A DNA stretch of 64,000 nucleotides, from the NCBI GenBank assembly GCA_031002005.1, contig JARYHS010008074.1, forward strand, positions 270,445,930-270,509,929, written 5' to 3'. Shown one piece after another: positions 1 through 10,737 of the stretch. Each line of letters starts with the position of its first letter. Position 1 is the first letter of the stretch. The notes under the pieces are model-generated. The model ran no database searches and was not told the DNA's origin. It was given only the letters and a program-made list of their open reading frames with translations. A program made the translations under genes and the position numbers. Source of the DNA: Vandiemenella viatica. Taxonomy: Eukaryota > Arthropoda > Insecta > Orthoptera > Morabidae.

Positions 1-348
1 AATCCAGATTAAATGAATCACTTGCATCCAAATTAAATGAAAATAGTATTTCACTTGAATCCAAATTAAATGAAAATAGTATTTCACTTGCATCCAAATT
101 AAATGAAAATAGTATTTTGCTTGAATCTAAATTAAATGAAAATAAGGAGAGTATCGAATGTCTTCGGGATGCTTTTGAATCGCGACTAGGGCGGTTTAGA
201 GAAGAATTGACCCAGTATAGGGAACTTTGTACGCAACAAACTGCTGAAATATCGGGTAAATTGACTCAGTATCGTTCAGACTGCGAACAAGTAACTAGTG
301 TTTTGCACCAAAATATGGAATCCCTAAAGAAAACAGTCGAGCTTATAG
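1..348 (+). CDS. Partial coiled-coil protein, gag-like, cut by window edge and gap
   Basis: The frame is open from base 3 to the gap at 349, so both ends are missing. The first ~50 residues are four near-identical 11-residue units (consensus ESKLNENSISL), followed by a charged, glutamine-rich helical stretch including RFREELTQYR and SGKLTQYRSD. Eleven-residue (hendecad) periodicity is typical of coiled coils. No zinc knuckle, protease or polymerase motif is visible before the gap. Arthropod LTR retroelement Gag proteins often begin with such coiled coils, and the window is full of elements, so Gag is my inference. A host cytoskeletal or structural coiled-coil protein is the alternative. The methionine at 117 lies inside the repeat and is unlikely to be the true start. 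Confidence 0.4.
24..152 (+). repeat. 33-bp tandem repeat, about 4 units, in frame
   Basis: Units begin at 24, 57, 90 and 123, each 33 bp and alternating GCA/GAA at the first codon. The first three are almost identical at DNA level; the fourth diverges in its last third. A partial unit precedes base 24. The period is a multiple of three, so the reading frame is kept and an 11-residue protein repeat results. Confidence 0.85.
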
Positions 349-1348
349 NNNNNNNNNNNNNNNNNNNNNNNNNNNNNNNNNNNNNNNNNNNNNNNNNNNN
401 NNNNNNNNNNNNNNNNNNNNNNNNNNNNNNNNNNNNNNNNNNNNNNNNNNNNNNNNNNNNNNNNNNNNNNNNNNNNNNNNNNNNNNNNNNNNNNNNNNNN
501 NNNNNNNNNNNNNNNNNNNNNNNNNNNNNNNNNNNNNNNNNNNNNNNNNNNNNNNNNNNNNNNNNNNNNNNNNNNNNNNNNNNNNNNNNNNNNNNNNNNN
601 NNNNNNNNNNNNNNNNNNNNNNNNNNNNNNNNNNNNNNNNNNNNNNNNNNNNNNNNNNNNNNNNNNNNNNNNNNNNNNNNNNNNNNNNNNNNNNNNNNNN
701 NNNNNNNNNNNNNNNNNNNNNNNNNNNNNNNNNNNNNNNNNNNNNNNNNNNNNNNNNNNNNNNNNNNNNNNNNNNNNNNNNNNNNNNNNNNNNNNNNNNN
801 NNNNNNNNNNNNNNNNNNNNNNNNNNNNNNNNNNNNNNNNNNNNNNNNNNNNNNNNNNNNNNNNNNNNNNNNNNNNNNNNNNNNNNNNNNNNNNNNNNNN
901 NNNNNNNNNNNNNNNNNNNNNNNNNNNNNNNNNNNNNNNNNNNNNNNNNNNNNNNNNNNNNNNNNNNNNNNNNNNNNNNNNNNNNNNNNNNNNNNNNNNN
1001 NNNNNNNNNNNNNNNNNNNNNNNNNNNNNNNNNNNNNNNNNNNNNNNNNNNNNNNNNNNNNNNNNNNNNNNNNNNNNNNNNNNNNNNNNNNNNNNNNNNN
1101 NNNNNNNNNNNNNNNNNNNNNNNNNNNNNNNNNNNNNNNNNNNNNNNNNNNNNNNNNNNNNNNNNNNNNNNNNNNNNNNNNNNNNNNNNNNNNNNNNNNN
1201 NNNNNNNNNNNNNNNNNNNNNNNNNNNNNNNNNNNNNNNNNNNNNNNNNNNNNNNNNNNNNNNNNNNNNNNNNNNNNNNNNNNNNNNNNNNNNNNNNNNN
1301 NNNNNNNNNNNNNNNNNNNNNNNNNNNNNNNNNNNNNNNNNNNNNNNN
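349..1348. other. Assembly gap (1000 N)
   Basis: The run of N is exactly 1000 bases, the usual placeholder for a gap of unknown size. Sequence on the two sides need not be adjacent in the genome. Any reading frame crossing it is an artefact. Confidence 0.99.
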
Positions 1349-2286
1349 AGACAAGGTTGTAGTCTATCCCCGTTGATATTCAACTTGTATGTAGAAGAAG
1401 CAATGAAGAAAGTCAAAGAAAAATTTCCATGCGGCATAAGTTTTCAGGGAGAAAAAATCAGTATGCTACGATTTGTTGATGACATTGTCTTGTTAGCAGA
1501 GAGGGCTGAGGATATTGAGAAGTTATTGAATGGCATGAACAAAATACTGAAGGAAGATTTCGGACTGAATATAAATCAAAGTAAGACAAAAGTGATGAAA
1601 TGAAGCAGAAATGATACCAATAGTAGCAGATAGAATATAAAAATAGGATCGGATGCTATAGGAGAAGTGAGTGAGTTCTGTTACTTGGGAAGCAAAATTA
1701 CAACCGATGGCTGAAGCAGGAATGATGTTAAAAGCAGAATAGCGCTAGCAAAAAGAGCCTTCATGAAAAAGAGAAACCTTTTAGTTTCAAATATTGATCT
1801 AGGAATTAGAAAGAACTTTTTAAAACTCTATGTGTGGAGCACAGCACTTTACGGTAGCGAAACATGGACTTTAGGAATACCGGAAAGAAAGAAACTTGAA
1901 GCATTTGAAATGTGGTGCTACAGAAGAATGCTAAAAATTAGGTGGACAGACAAAGTAAGAAATGAACGAGTTTTGGAAATGATGGGTGAGAAAAGAAGTT
2001 TATGGAAGAAGCTTACAGGAAGAAGAGACAGGCTTTTAGGTCATATTTTGAGACATGCTGGATTGGTTAATTTGTTAGTAGAGGGAACAGTTGAAGGTAA
2101 GAACTGTAGAGGTAGACAGAGATTAGAATATATGAAGCAGATAATTGAGGACGTGGGTTGTAAGGGGTATGTAGAAACGAAAAGGTTAGCACAAGATAGG
2201 AAGGAATGGAGGATTGCATCAAACCAGTCTAAAGGAATGTTTTGCCTTATTAATTAAATGAATAAATGAATAAAATGATAATCTTA
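1349..2286 (+). pseudogene. LINE-R: RTE-like reverse transcriptase, C-terminal half, broken
   Basis: Right after the gap the frame reads RQGCSLSPLIFNLY, the conserved RT segment before the catalytic box. It is followed by LRFVDDIVLLAE, the YxDD box in F-V-D-D form. The same frame continues through in-frame stops at 1601, 1631 and ~1711, then CYLGSKITTDG, ALYGSETWTL and WCYRRMLKIRWTDKVRNE, the C-terminal pattern of RTE/BovB-like LINEs. It ends with GHILRHAGL and GRQRLEYMKQIIED. The stop at 2257 is followed by an ATGAATAA-type short repeat and an AT microsatellite, as at RTE 3' ends. A second, longer copy of this family lies on the minus strand at 35400-45120. Family-level assignment is by motif pattern only. 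Confidence 0.85.
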
Positions 2287-2304
2287 TATATATATATATA
2301 TATA
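2285..2304. repeat. (TA)n microsatellite at LINE 3' end
   Basis: About ten TA dinucleotides join the tail of one RTE-like LINE fragment to the start of the next. Low-complexity tails of this kind are common where RTE-type elements end. Confidence 0.9.
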
Positions 2305-2682
2305 GGGCTGTGCACATCCGTTCAATAACTAAAGTAACAGACATCTTAAAAAGAGTCATGACCCAAAAATGGCAATGGGCCGGTCATGTTGCTCGCAAAA
2401 GAGATGAAAGATGGACTACGGTAGTGCTGGACTGGATACCGAGAAACCTGAAAAGAGCAAGAGGAAGACCCCCGGATCGCTGGGATAAGGATATACGTCG
2501 AGTTACAGGCGTGAACTGGAAGAGGGCGGCTCAGGATCGATCGGCCTGGAAAGAACTACAGCAACACTATGTAGAATTAAATTCTAATATATAGCTCATT
2601 AGGCTTAAAGAGGCTACATCCTGAAAAAAGGATTGATATAGCTGCAATAATAAATAAATAAATAAAATATATATATATATTA
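2305..2682 (+). pseudogene. Second RTE-like LINE, 3'-terminal fragment
   Basis: The reading frame ending at 2594 carries RSITKVTDI, KWQWAGHVAR, DERWT and GRPPDRWDKDIRRVTG, the standard C-terminal block of another arthropod RTE-type polyprotein. It is distinct from the fragment just upstream, which has GHILRHAG at the equivalent place. The protein ends shortly before a (AATA)n/(TA)n tail at 2648-2680. The copy is strongly 5' truncated, to about 375 bp. It sits directly against the AT repeat on its left and against the Helitron 3' terminus on its right. Confidence 0.8.
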
Positions 2683-2690
2683 ACTAGCTT

Positions 2691-2740
2691 CCCCGACAGA
2701 CTTCCTTCTGTCAAAAGTTATTGGCCTGTCACAGGCCAAT
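2691..2740 (-). other. Helitron 3' terminal hairpin and adjacent palindrome
   Basis: The terminal hairpin pairs 2695-2700 with 2707-2712 around a 6-nt loop. Immediately internal to it is a near-perfect palindrome at 2720-2740 (ATTGGCCTGT, one central base, ACAGGCCAAT). Helitron transposition models treat the terminal hairpin as the transposition terminator. The second palindrome is stronger than needed and may be a family-specific addition. Confidence 0.75.
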
Positions 2741-2879
2741 AGAAAAAATAAATAATTAAATGTATTTCAGAGTGATCACTTTATTTATTGATTTAATGTC
2801 TCAATAATAAGCAACGATTACTTACAAAAATAAGTTTTCTATTTCGTACACTGCAAGGTGTTAGTAATAATGTGATGAT

Positions 2880-5728
2880 AGTTTTATTGTAATGCTTTAT
2901 GGTACATGATATTTTTTGTTTGTTACCAAATAAAGCTGACCATTTTCCAACGCGGGAGCAGGGAACAAACAACTGCCCATGAGGAAAGCAAGGGTTTTCA
3001 AGACTAACACCACTGACTTTGGGATTTATTTATGGTCATAGTGAAAGCAAGCCACACTGTAAATTGCAGTCATTTAAATTCAAATGGTACGTCAGTTGGT
3101 ACCCTTTAGAATGTTTGTTTCTATCACATTGTTCAGTAATTTTTTCACTGCAAGCGGTGTGCCATTACAAAGATGTGGTTGGTTGATATTTCGCAACATT
3201 ATGACCACCGATCCTACTTTCAATTGAAGATTATGAAGAAGCAATCCTGGCAAATTCAGTGAATTCAAAAATTCTTGTGGATAGTTAATGAAATCATCTT
3301 GGTTAGTTGTGCAATCAACTGATTTGTATGTCCTTAATTCACCGGCAATGTCATTTCTAATTTTGAAATTTATTTAATTGACATCCATGTTTTTGGCTCG
3401 TTTGCTCAACCAAAAATGATGTCTGTAATTTTGAGCGATGTTTGGGAACACCTTTTGTATGAGCTCGGATTTTAATTCAGTAAACTGGCAAAAATTGACA
3501 GTATATGTAATGCAGCCAGTCAAAATGTCTACAGGGATTTTGCCATTACCAATGTCAATCAGTTGTTTTGAAAATATTTCCCCAGATCGATCATTTTGCA
3601 ATTCCACATGCATATTCTTGTTTAAATTTAGTATCTTAACGTTTTTCCACAATTGGAGGATTAAAACATACATTGAGTTCATCCGCTGGCATTGACCGTG
3701 GATTCACTGGTAACGTTTGATGAAAATCTCCTGCTAACAAAATCATCGCTCCACCAAATCGGTTTTGATTGTTTCGCAGATCTTTCATAATTCTGTCTAA
3801 TGCCTCCAAAGACTTTTTATGTGCCATCATGCATTCATCCCACACTATCAATTTACATTGCTACAAAACCTTTGCCATTGCAGAGTTCGTCTAAATGTTG
3901 CTGGTTGAAGTTTCATAGCTTTGAATATTCAATGATAATTTTAGCGCAGAGTGGGCTGTTCAACCGCCTTCCAACAATGTGGCTGCAATAGCAGATGAAG
4001 CATGTGTGAGTGAAATTTCATTGTGTGAACGAATTTTTGATAAAATCAATAAAGACTTTCCTGTACTACCCGGAGCGTCCAAAAAGTAAATCTCTCCAGT
4101 TCCATCATTTAGAATTGTCATAAGTGTATCAAACACATACTTTTGTTGTTGGGTCAACAGCGGAACATATATTCAAACTGATTCTCTTAAAGCATCGAGA
4201 TCATACAGTTTTTTACATTGGAACTCTTCATTAAAAGCGTCATGCATTGGCAATTAGGCGCGGCCATGCCTAATTGAGATAATACTTTGTTTGACACCAT
4301 CAAGTACATGTCTTCAATTGATATCAACACCTTGTTGTAAATTTCTTCTTTGACTTGTAAATGTAGATTTCCTATTCTATTGCACATTTGATGCAAGATA
4401 TCGTCAAACATGTCTTCTTTGTATTTGATCAATAAATCAATTGGTTTTGATGGGAAGCAGTTGATATAATTATAGAAAACAATGTTTGTATTTGATGAGC
4501 TTTTGAAGAAATTACAGCATCATTTAAAGTTTGATCCCAATGAGCATCATGTCCTAACAGTTGCAAACACTGACAGGCTTCTCTGTAAGAGCCACATAAT
4601 TCATCATTAACAGCTTGTAAATGTTAGAATGATTTTGGGCCTCAAACACTGATTAATAGTAATCGCAAATAAAAGGACTCATCATTGCTTGGAGGGACTG
4701 AATAAATTCTCCAATTGCATCAATGGAATATACAATGGGGTAACCTAGAACTGGTTTTCCTTGTTTCCGTCGTTGAAATTTTTTGAGGATTGATTCCAAG
4801 TATAATATTTGGAAATTTCTAAGTATCGCAGTTTTCAAGGGAAATCATCTTTCTGACATATATATATGTATATACAAAATTGGTCAGTGTTGTAGACAGT
4901 GGTTGAATAGCTCGTTGTAATACACTCTGTGTTGTCAAATATACTCTTTGACCATTTTCTAAGTGTACGGCTAGGTGAACTACAGTGGGGTGTCTTTCAT
5001 GAGTAGTAAAGAACAAATGCGCCAAATTGCTTACATAGCGCCCCATTTAGTAATGGGTAACTTCATCAATGGAATTCTCAGCACCAACTCCAATCACAGC
5101 CATGTCACTTCATTTTGTTATGTATTTGCAAATATATTTTATAGATTTGACGGAATGGAAAAATTCAACATTGATGTGTGCCTTGAGAGTCTTTGATAGG
5201 TTTGGTGAATAGGGAATAATCCAGCGATTATCAATTTCGATATCTTGTTGATATACTTTTACAATTGTTGGTCTTCCATTATCTGCAGTCGATCAGTGAT
5301 GATACAGTGGATAACCATCAATCGCAGTAATTGTTTCTGCTACTAATGCCCGCAGATACCGTTTTGAACATTTACCATCCACCATACATGGTGAATTTGG
5401 ATTAAGAGTTCCACAACCTCATGCAAGCCTGGATCTACTTGTACATCAGAAATTTCAGCAGATATGATTTTATCAACTTCATTAGCTTGGTTTGTAACGT
5501 TTCAGGTTCTTTGACCCAAATTGCTGCACCCGCATCGTATAGGTGGCATGGGTCTAAGTGTAAACACGCTGAACAAATAAACACACAATTGGTTTTCGAG
5601 AGATGTGAAAATTTAAAAACAGCCAAAAAATTGCCACGCACAGAGGAAGTAATATTATTTTCATTGATCACACGTAAACCTTTTTTTTCTTCGAACTTTA
5701 TTTTGGGCAGGCATTTATTAATAGCCAT
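2880..5728 (-). pseudogene. Helitron Rep/helicase polyprotein, decayed, HUH region deleted
   Basis: Pieces in the right order on the minus strand: a short N-terminal piece with PCHLYDAGAAIWVKE (~5550); then, with no room for the HUH nuclease, DKIISAEIS and VDPGLHEVVE (5420-5490). Next come CMVDGKCSKRYLRALVAET (~5350), TITAIDGYPLYHH, YICKYITK and RHPTVVHLAVHLENGQRVY. The helicase follows: Walker A APGSTGKSL (~4065), Walker B VWDECMMAH (~3840), LAGDFHQTLPV (~3735), NDRSGEIFSKQLIDIGNG, and terminal HGQLFVPCSRVG (~2960). These are PIF1-like helicase motifs of Helitrons. Several frameshifts and stops separate the pieces. The typical several-hundred-residue Rep catalytic section between the zinc-finger-like N-terminus and IISAEI is absent, so the protein could not nick DNA. 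Confidence 0.88.
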
Positions 5729-5841
5729 GCAACTTCATCAACTTGAAGGCATACCAAAGATAATCCTAACGCACCTTTGTTTAGTTGTGATTGACTGGTT
5801 TGTATGAGAAAGGAAAAGTATGGTTTTTACTGTTTTCATCA

Positions 5842-5844
<3 letters not shown>

Positions 5845-5872
<28 letters not shown>
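5845..5872. repeat. Poly-T run (poly-A on minus strand)
   Basis: A run of about 28 T lies inside the Helitron 5' region. It could be an expanded A-run in the element or a trace of a retro-inserted tail. Nothing else supports a separate insertion. Confidence 0.8.
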
Positions 5873-6021
5873 GTGCCTCAATGAAAATATGAAAAAAAAT
5901 AGCTGACATGGTATAGCCATTCTCTAGTTTTGTGCTTAGCAACACATTTTGCGATTCATTTTTATTTATATAGATAGACTTCTGTGTCCCTATATTTCAC
6001 TACCTAGTGCACACCACTGAT

Positions 6022-6271
6022 ATTTTTTTTTTTTTACTTATAGCTTTACACCTTGTTGAAGGCTAAGGCCATTAGAGGCAGGATGGGACTGGGGACAAGG
6101 AATGGGAAGGAATTCGGCCATGGCCTTTTTGAAGGAAGCATCCCGGCATTTGCCTGGAGCAATTTGGGGAAACTATGGAAAACCCAAATCTGGATGCCCG
6201 GACGGGGATTCGAACCGGTGTCCTCCCGAATGCGAAGCCAGAACGTTAACCGTTCACCCACCACGCTCGGT
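6022..6271 (-). mobile_element. tRNA-derived SINE with A and B boxes
   Basis: Flanked by a perfect 12-bp target duplication, CACACCACTGAT (6010-6021 and 6272-6283). On the minus strand it starts GACCGAGCGTGGTGGGTGAA, giving an A-box-like segment, and has a canonical B box GGTTCGAATCCCC near 6208-6220, i.e. an internal pol III promoter. It ends in an A-run just before the duplication. A second copy of the family is at 34851-35076, also minus. Parent tRNA not assigned. Confidence 0.9.
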
Positions 6272-6706
6272 CACACCACTGATGTTTGTGTGTGGCAGTA
6301 GCATGAAGTTTCCCATTGTACACAATGTTGGCCAAATTCTGGTAGCAGTAGGGGTGGGAGTTATGGTGGTTTAAAGTGGCCAATCTGGAATATTTTCATA
6401 TTTCAACCGCAGACATGTGTGTCCCTATATATTTTCTTGCTGCCACAACTACATAATGCAGACCATTGCTGTTAGGGTGTGATAGTAGCAATGAGTCTCC
6501 CACAATGCACCATGGTGGTTGCACACCAGTAGCTATGGGAGTGTGGGAGATATGATGTTTAAAATTGGTTGATGGAGGGCAATTTAATATTTTCATCAAG
6601 ACCATGTGTGTCCCTATATTTCACTCTGCAGTCAAAAGTACTAAGTGCAGTTGACTGGTCTATAGTAGTAGCCTCAAGTCCCCCATTATGCACTATGGTG
6701 GTTGTA

Positions 6707-8036
6707 CGAGGCATATTTTTTAAGTAAGTACCGTTTTGTCACACCGTGGCTGCAGCGCTACGGTCGGCAATCCGCGCATGCAAACTGGGTACCTGCATCT
6801 CTTGTCTATGCACTGACGCCATTACAGTCTAATTCTTCCTTGTTTACGTTGTTCACTGAGTGTTTAAGATGCCTCCGATAATCGTGAGTCCTGTCGACTG
6901 TGAAGTACGGGCTGTTATAAGATTTCTTTGTGCTTAGGGCCTAAAACCGATCGATATTCATCGTGAGATCTGTGCAGTTTACGGACAAAACATTACAAGT
7001 GATGGAATGGTGAGAAAGTGGGTGAGAGCATTTAAAGATGGCTGCACAAATGTACATGATGAACAATGGAGTGGGCGTCCTTCGGTCGTTAATGAAATTT
7101 TGTTGGAGAAAGTGTACAATAAGGTGAGAGAAAACAGACGCTTTATGATTTCCTCCTTGTGTGATGACTTTCTTAATGTTTCTTGTAGTGTTTAGTATGG
7201 CATTGTGACCGAGCACTTGAATTACTGAAAATTGTGCTCACGTTAGGTACCGAAAATGTTAACGGACGTGCACAAAACCAAACGTTTAAGCAGTGCATTG
7301 ACTTTCCTTGAGCAGTACCACAACGATGGTGATGATTTCTTAAGCCAAATTGTTACGGGTGATGAGACATGGGTGGCCTATGTCACACCTGAATCAAAGC
7401 AACAGTCCATGGAATGGCGGCATTCAGATTCACCCAAAGAAGTGAAGTTCAAGCAAATGATTTCTACCCGGAAAATCGTGCACAATTTTTTGGGACAGAA
7501 AAGGAGTATTGCTTGTGGAATTTCTGCCTCATAATGAGACAATCAATGCAGCAGCTTATTGTGAGACATTGAACAATCTGCACTGTTCAATCCAGAACAA
7601 AAGTCGTGGCAAGTTGAACAAGGGCATCGTTTTGCTGCATGACAATGCCCGTCCACATGTGGCTAATCAGACCAAAGATCTCATCACATCTTTTTGATGG
7701 GAAACTCTAGATCATCCTCTGTACAGTCCTGATATGGCACCCAGTGACTACCATCTGTTCCTGCACTTGAAGAAACATCTGGGCGGTCAGCGTCTTGAAG
7801 ACGATAACGAAGTCAAAACAGTTGTGATGCAGTGGTTAACAAGTCAGGCGGCAGACTTCTATGAGGAGGGTTTTCAAAGACTGGTACTATGTTATGGCAA
7901 GTGCCTCAATATTGAAGGGAATTATGTAGAAAAGTAGAGTAAGGTACAGGCTTTCATGTAAAAATACAATGATTGAGATATATTTGCACATCTTCTTTTA
8001 ATTTCAAAATGGTACTAACTTAAAAAACATGCCTCA
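6707..8036 (+). mobile_element. mariner-like transposon, complete ends, dead
   Basis: Terminal inverted repeats of about 30 bp read GAGGCATATTTTTTAAGT at the left and GAGGCATGTTTTTTAAGT (complement) at the right. TA duplications sit at 6705-6706 and 8037-8038. The insertion interrupts the ~190-bp tandem repeat at a point that matches cleanly once the element and one TA are removed. Length is 1330 bp, normal for mariner. Confidence 0.93.
6869..7937 (+). pseudogene. mariner transposase (DD34D), with stops and one frameshift
   Basis: From the ATG at 6869 the frame shows the N-terminal helix-turn-helix region ending WSGRPSV, then VTGDETWV (first catalytic Asp). After a +1 shift near 7505-7530 it shows LLHDNARPHVA (second Asp) and YSPDMAPSDYHLF (third Asp). 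I count 34 residues between the second and third Asp, the mariner signature. In-frame stops lie near 6937, 7193 and 7226-7241, and another at ~7695 between the last two catalytic blocks. The gene encodes a DNA cut-and-paste transposase, here non-functional. Confidence 0.92.
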
Positions 8037-9043
8037 TATGTCGGTAGCTGTGGGGGCGTGGGAGATAGTGTGGTTGAAACTAGCACAGTAGACCTAAATT
8101 GATAATATAAACATAATCTCAGTAATAAAGGTATTCAAAATTGAACCGATATTGAAATAATATTATTCTAATGTGTATTTTTCATAGTAGTACTATTAAA
8201 AATAAACATTTTGATATTATGCTTGTATGGGCTAATAATTTTACTAAAGACTGTAAAGAATTTTAATATTCGTTCACCATGTGGTTGGATGTGATAAATA
8301 TGGCATCAGCAGACAATGAAAAACATGTGAAACAATAGAATGTCATCATTTAAATGGATAACCCAAATTTACCAAAGGCAGTAGTTGTCAGAACCGAGAA
8401 ACACATTCTGTTCAAAGTCAGAGGCTGTAAGTAAATTCTAAGTAACTTTTTAGAGAGAGAAATAATATCAGTTTTCAGTTTTTTAAATAAAATAGTTAGG
8501 AAACCAAAAATATGATAAAAAAATGAAAAAGTTCATATAATAATAATAATTGTAGATGACCCATGCAAAAAATTTTGCAAATATTATTAATAGTAAGGGT
8601 GTTGATTTGTAAAGGATAAATTGTTCTTGTGTTTAGCATAGCAAAAGTCAACACCAGTGTAGCTGTTTATTCATTTCTGTGAGATAAGTTCTGCTGCTAC
8701 TCTAGTGACTTGGCTCTGAACTGTCTCTTATGTGCAACTACCAAAGTTATTACTTTTGTAGTTCAAGGGTCAAATTCGAAAACTTTCTTTATTAATTTAT
8801 AATGTTTCCTGAGTGGAGAACTTAATATTTTAACAGATACTCATTTATCTATTTTGGTTAGGTATAAAGGGAGATAAGTTGGTCATAACAATAAAACATG
8901 TTATGGAAATAATGATACTTTTGCCCTTTAAGTGTCCAATTCCCAAAAATTCCTTTCTTTAGACATGATGTGATCGTCCAGAAATCTTCAAATGGTACTT
9001 CATTTATCTATTTTTGTTAGATGTCAAGGGAGATAAATAGCTC

Positions 9044-9045
<2 letters not shown>

Positions 9046-9075
<30 letters not shown>
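9046..9075. repeat. (AT)n microsatellite
   Basis: About 15 AT dinucleotides expanded at the junction GCTCAT-(AT)n within one unit of the ~170-bp array. A shorter expansion is found at the same unit position near 13172-13187. Confidence 0.9.
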
Positions 9076-9081
<6 letters not shown>

Positions 9082-9580
9082 CAGGCATGAAAATAATGAT
9101 ACATTTGCCCTATACGAGTCGAATTCCTTCCTTAAAATGTGATTTGACCAAAGCAGACACCTTAATCTGTAAAATAATACCTCATTTCTTGGTTTCAATT
9201 GGATATCAAGGAAAATACATGTCTCATAACAAAAAATACATTATGGAAATTATGATATCTTTGCCCTTCAAAGGTGCAATTCCAAAAAATTACTTTCTTA
9301 AAAATGATATGAGCAAAGCAAAGACCTTAGTCTCTAAAATAATTCCTCATTTATTGATTTTGGTTAGATATCAAGTGAGTTAAATAATTCATGACAAAAA
9401 AATACGTTATGGAAATAATAATACTTTTACTCTTTAAGGGTCAAGTTCCAAGTTTTCTTAAAATATGATGTGATGAAAGTGGAGGTCTTAATCTTTAAAA
9501 GGATAGTTCATTTATCTATATTGGTTAGATATCAAGAGAGATAAATGGCTCATGATAGTAACATTTTTTATGGAAATAAT

Positions 9581-10606
9581 TGTAAGAACCAGAGCTTGTA
9601 GTGGGGTTCTGCATAAACACGTTGTCTTAACTCTGACCGTGTGTAGCCTTGGATGTAACAGTTTTGGCTTAAATAGAATAGTACGGTCGCCACATAGATT
9701 TTAAACCAGAAAACTATGAAAAGGTAAAGTTCAATAATGATAAATAGTTCATTGCCATTTAAATAATCCAAATTTCACAAAGCCAAAAACCATACAGGCA
9801 ATCAGATGACTTTTCCAAAGTAATGTTTTACAAGTTTGATTAACCAGTTGAGCCAGACCACACCCCAATAGTTCAAAGAATTAAATCTCTAGTTGAAGAA
9901 AGCCAATAAAAGTTCGTCTCACGCTCCCACTGTTCAAAATTTTAGTTAATTTAGACAATCCCGAGGCCTCACTTGGAGAAATACTATTTTAACACGACAT
10001 TATGGTTAACTTGAATAAAACAAGCGGCATTATTCCAAAATAAAACTTTCACCAGCTACTGAAGCTAATGTGGTGTCGCGCCGATTGCTACTTGAAGACT
10101 GACCCCTCGCATTGTTCCTAGCCGACTGACTCGCTACTAACCAGGGAAGTTCTGGTACTCACGGAGTGTGGGAAAATCTAGCGGCTGCACTTCCCATGAA
10201 AACCTCTCCAATAACTGATCAGTTTCTCATCTCACATCTGAAGGTTTCATTATCTAATTTGACCTCAACTATAAAAATAATTCTATCGCCTTGAAACTTT
10301 ACAAATCGCTAGATCTTTAAATAAATGTTAACTCTAGTTATTATTAAAAATATCCTAACATTAATCATTTAGCCGAAAATAAATAATTTAGATATGGACT
10401 TTCGCACTCCAGGCGAATGCCAAAGAATGTTGAAATTAAAAATATTGAAAATACTATCTTGAAAACTGTAAAACTGCTTTCTAACTTGAATAAACATAGA
10501 AAAATTACTTTGAAAATGAAATGCACTAATATTTTATCCAATCTAACTCATGGTTCTGAGAACAAAATTTTGTCACGCAGTTACAAAATTTAACAGATAG
10601 CTTACA
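9581..10606. mobile_element. Putative solo LTR (1026 bp)
   Basis: The segment begins TGTAAG and ends CTTACA, a 6-bp terminal inverted repeat in TG...CA form. It is flanked by the 4-bp duplication TAAT (9577-9580 and 10607-10610). It interrupts a unit of the tandem array cleanly. No internal coding sequence or primer-binding site is present, as expected after recombination between two LTRs of one element. Only the short terminal repeat and small duplication support this. A non-autonomous DNA transposon with very short TIRs is the alternative. It shares its first bases TGTAAG with the full LTR element at 17749, but the rest looks unrelated by eye. Confidence 0.65.
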
Positions 10607-10737
10607 TAATGATACTTTTATCCTTTACTAAATTCCAAAAAAGTCTTCTTTAAAATGTGATATGACTAAATCGGACACCTTAATATTTAAAATAATACTT
10701 CATTTCTCGATTTTTGTTAGATATCAAGGAACATACC

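Larger units (their letters stand above)
2684..5978 (-). mobile_element. Helitron, internally deleted, both termini recognisable
   Basis: Read on the minus strand, the element starts TCTATCTATATAAATAAA (5978 downward), the usual 5' end of insect Helitrons, and runs into the familiar GAATCGC...TGTTGCTAAGC segment. The 3' end is CTAG at 2687-2684, followed by host T, with a 6-bp stem hairpin (GACAGA/TCTGTC) seven bases before it. These are the CTRR-plus-hairpin and A/T target rules of Helitrons. The preceding host base is G rather than A at the 5' side. Length is about 3.3 kb, well under the 5-6 kb of autonomous Helitrons. The missing part is the Rep region, as described in the coding entry. 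Confidence 0.85.
5983..8095. repeat. ~175-190 bp tandem repeat, about 3 units, interrupted twice
   Basis: The anchor TGTGTCCCTATAT occurs at 5983, 6418 and 6607. Removing the SINE with its 12-bp target duplication gives spacings of about 173 and 189 bp. Each unit carries variants of a TGCACnnTGGTGGTTG segment followed by GTAGCTGTGGGAGTGTGGGAG. In the last unit this segment is cut by the mariner, and the unit continues after it (8039 onward), which confirms both the repeat and the insertion point. No coding potential is seen. Confidence 0.8.

Noticed and set aside
117..1437. Long reading frames across the first gap on both strands
   Set aside because: They consist almost wholly of N; only the plus-strand part before 349 is real sequence.
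5738..5920. Lysine-rich minus-strand frame
   Set aside because: Translation of a poly-A run within the Helitron.
6046..6374. Three overlapping 70-90 codon frames
   Set aside because: They lie in the tRNA-derived SINE, which is non-coding.
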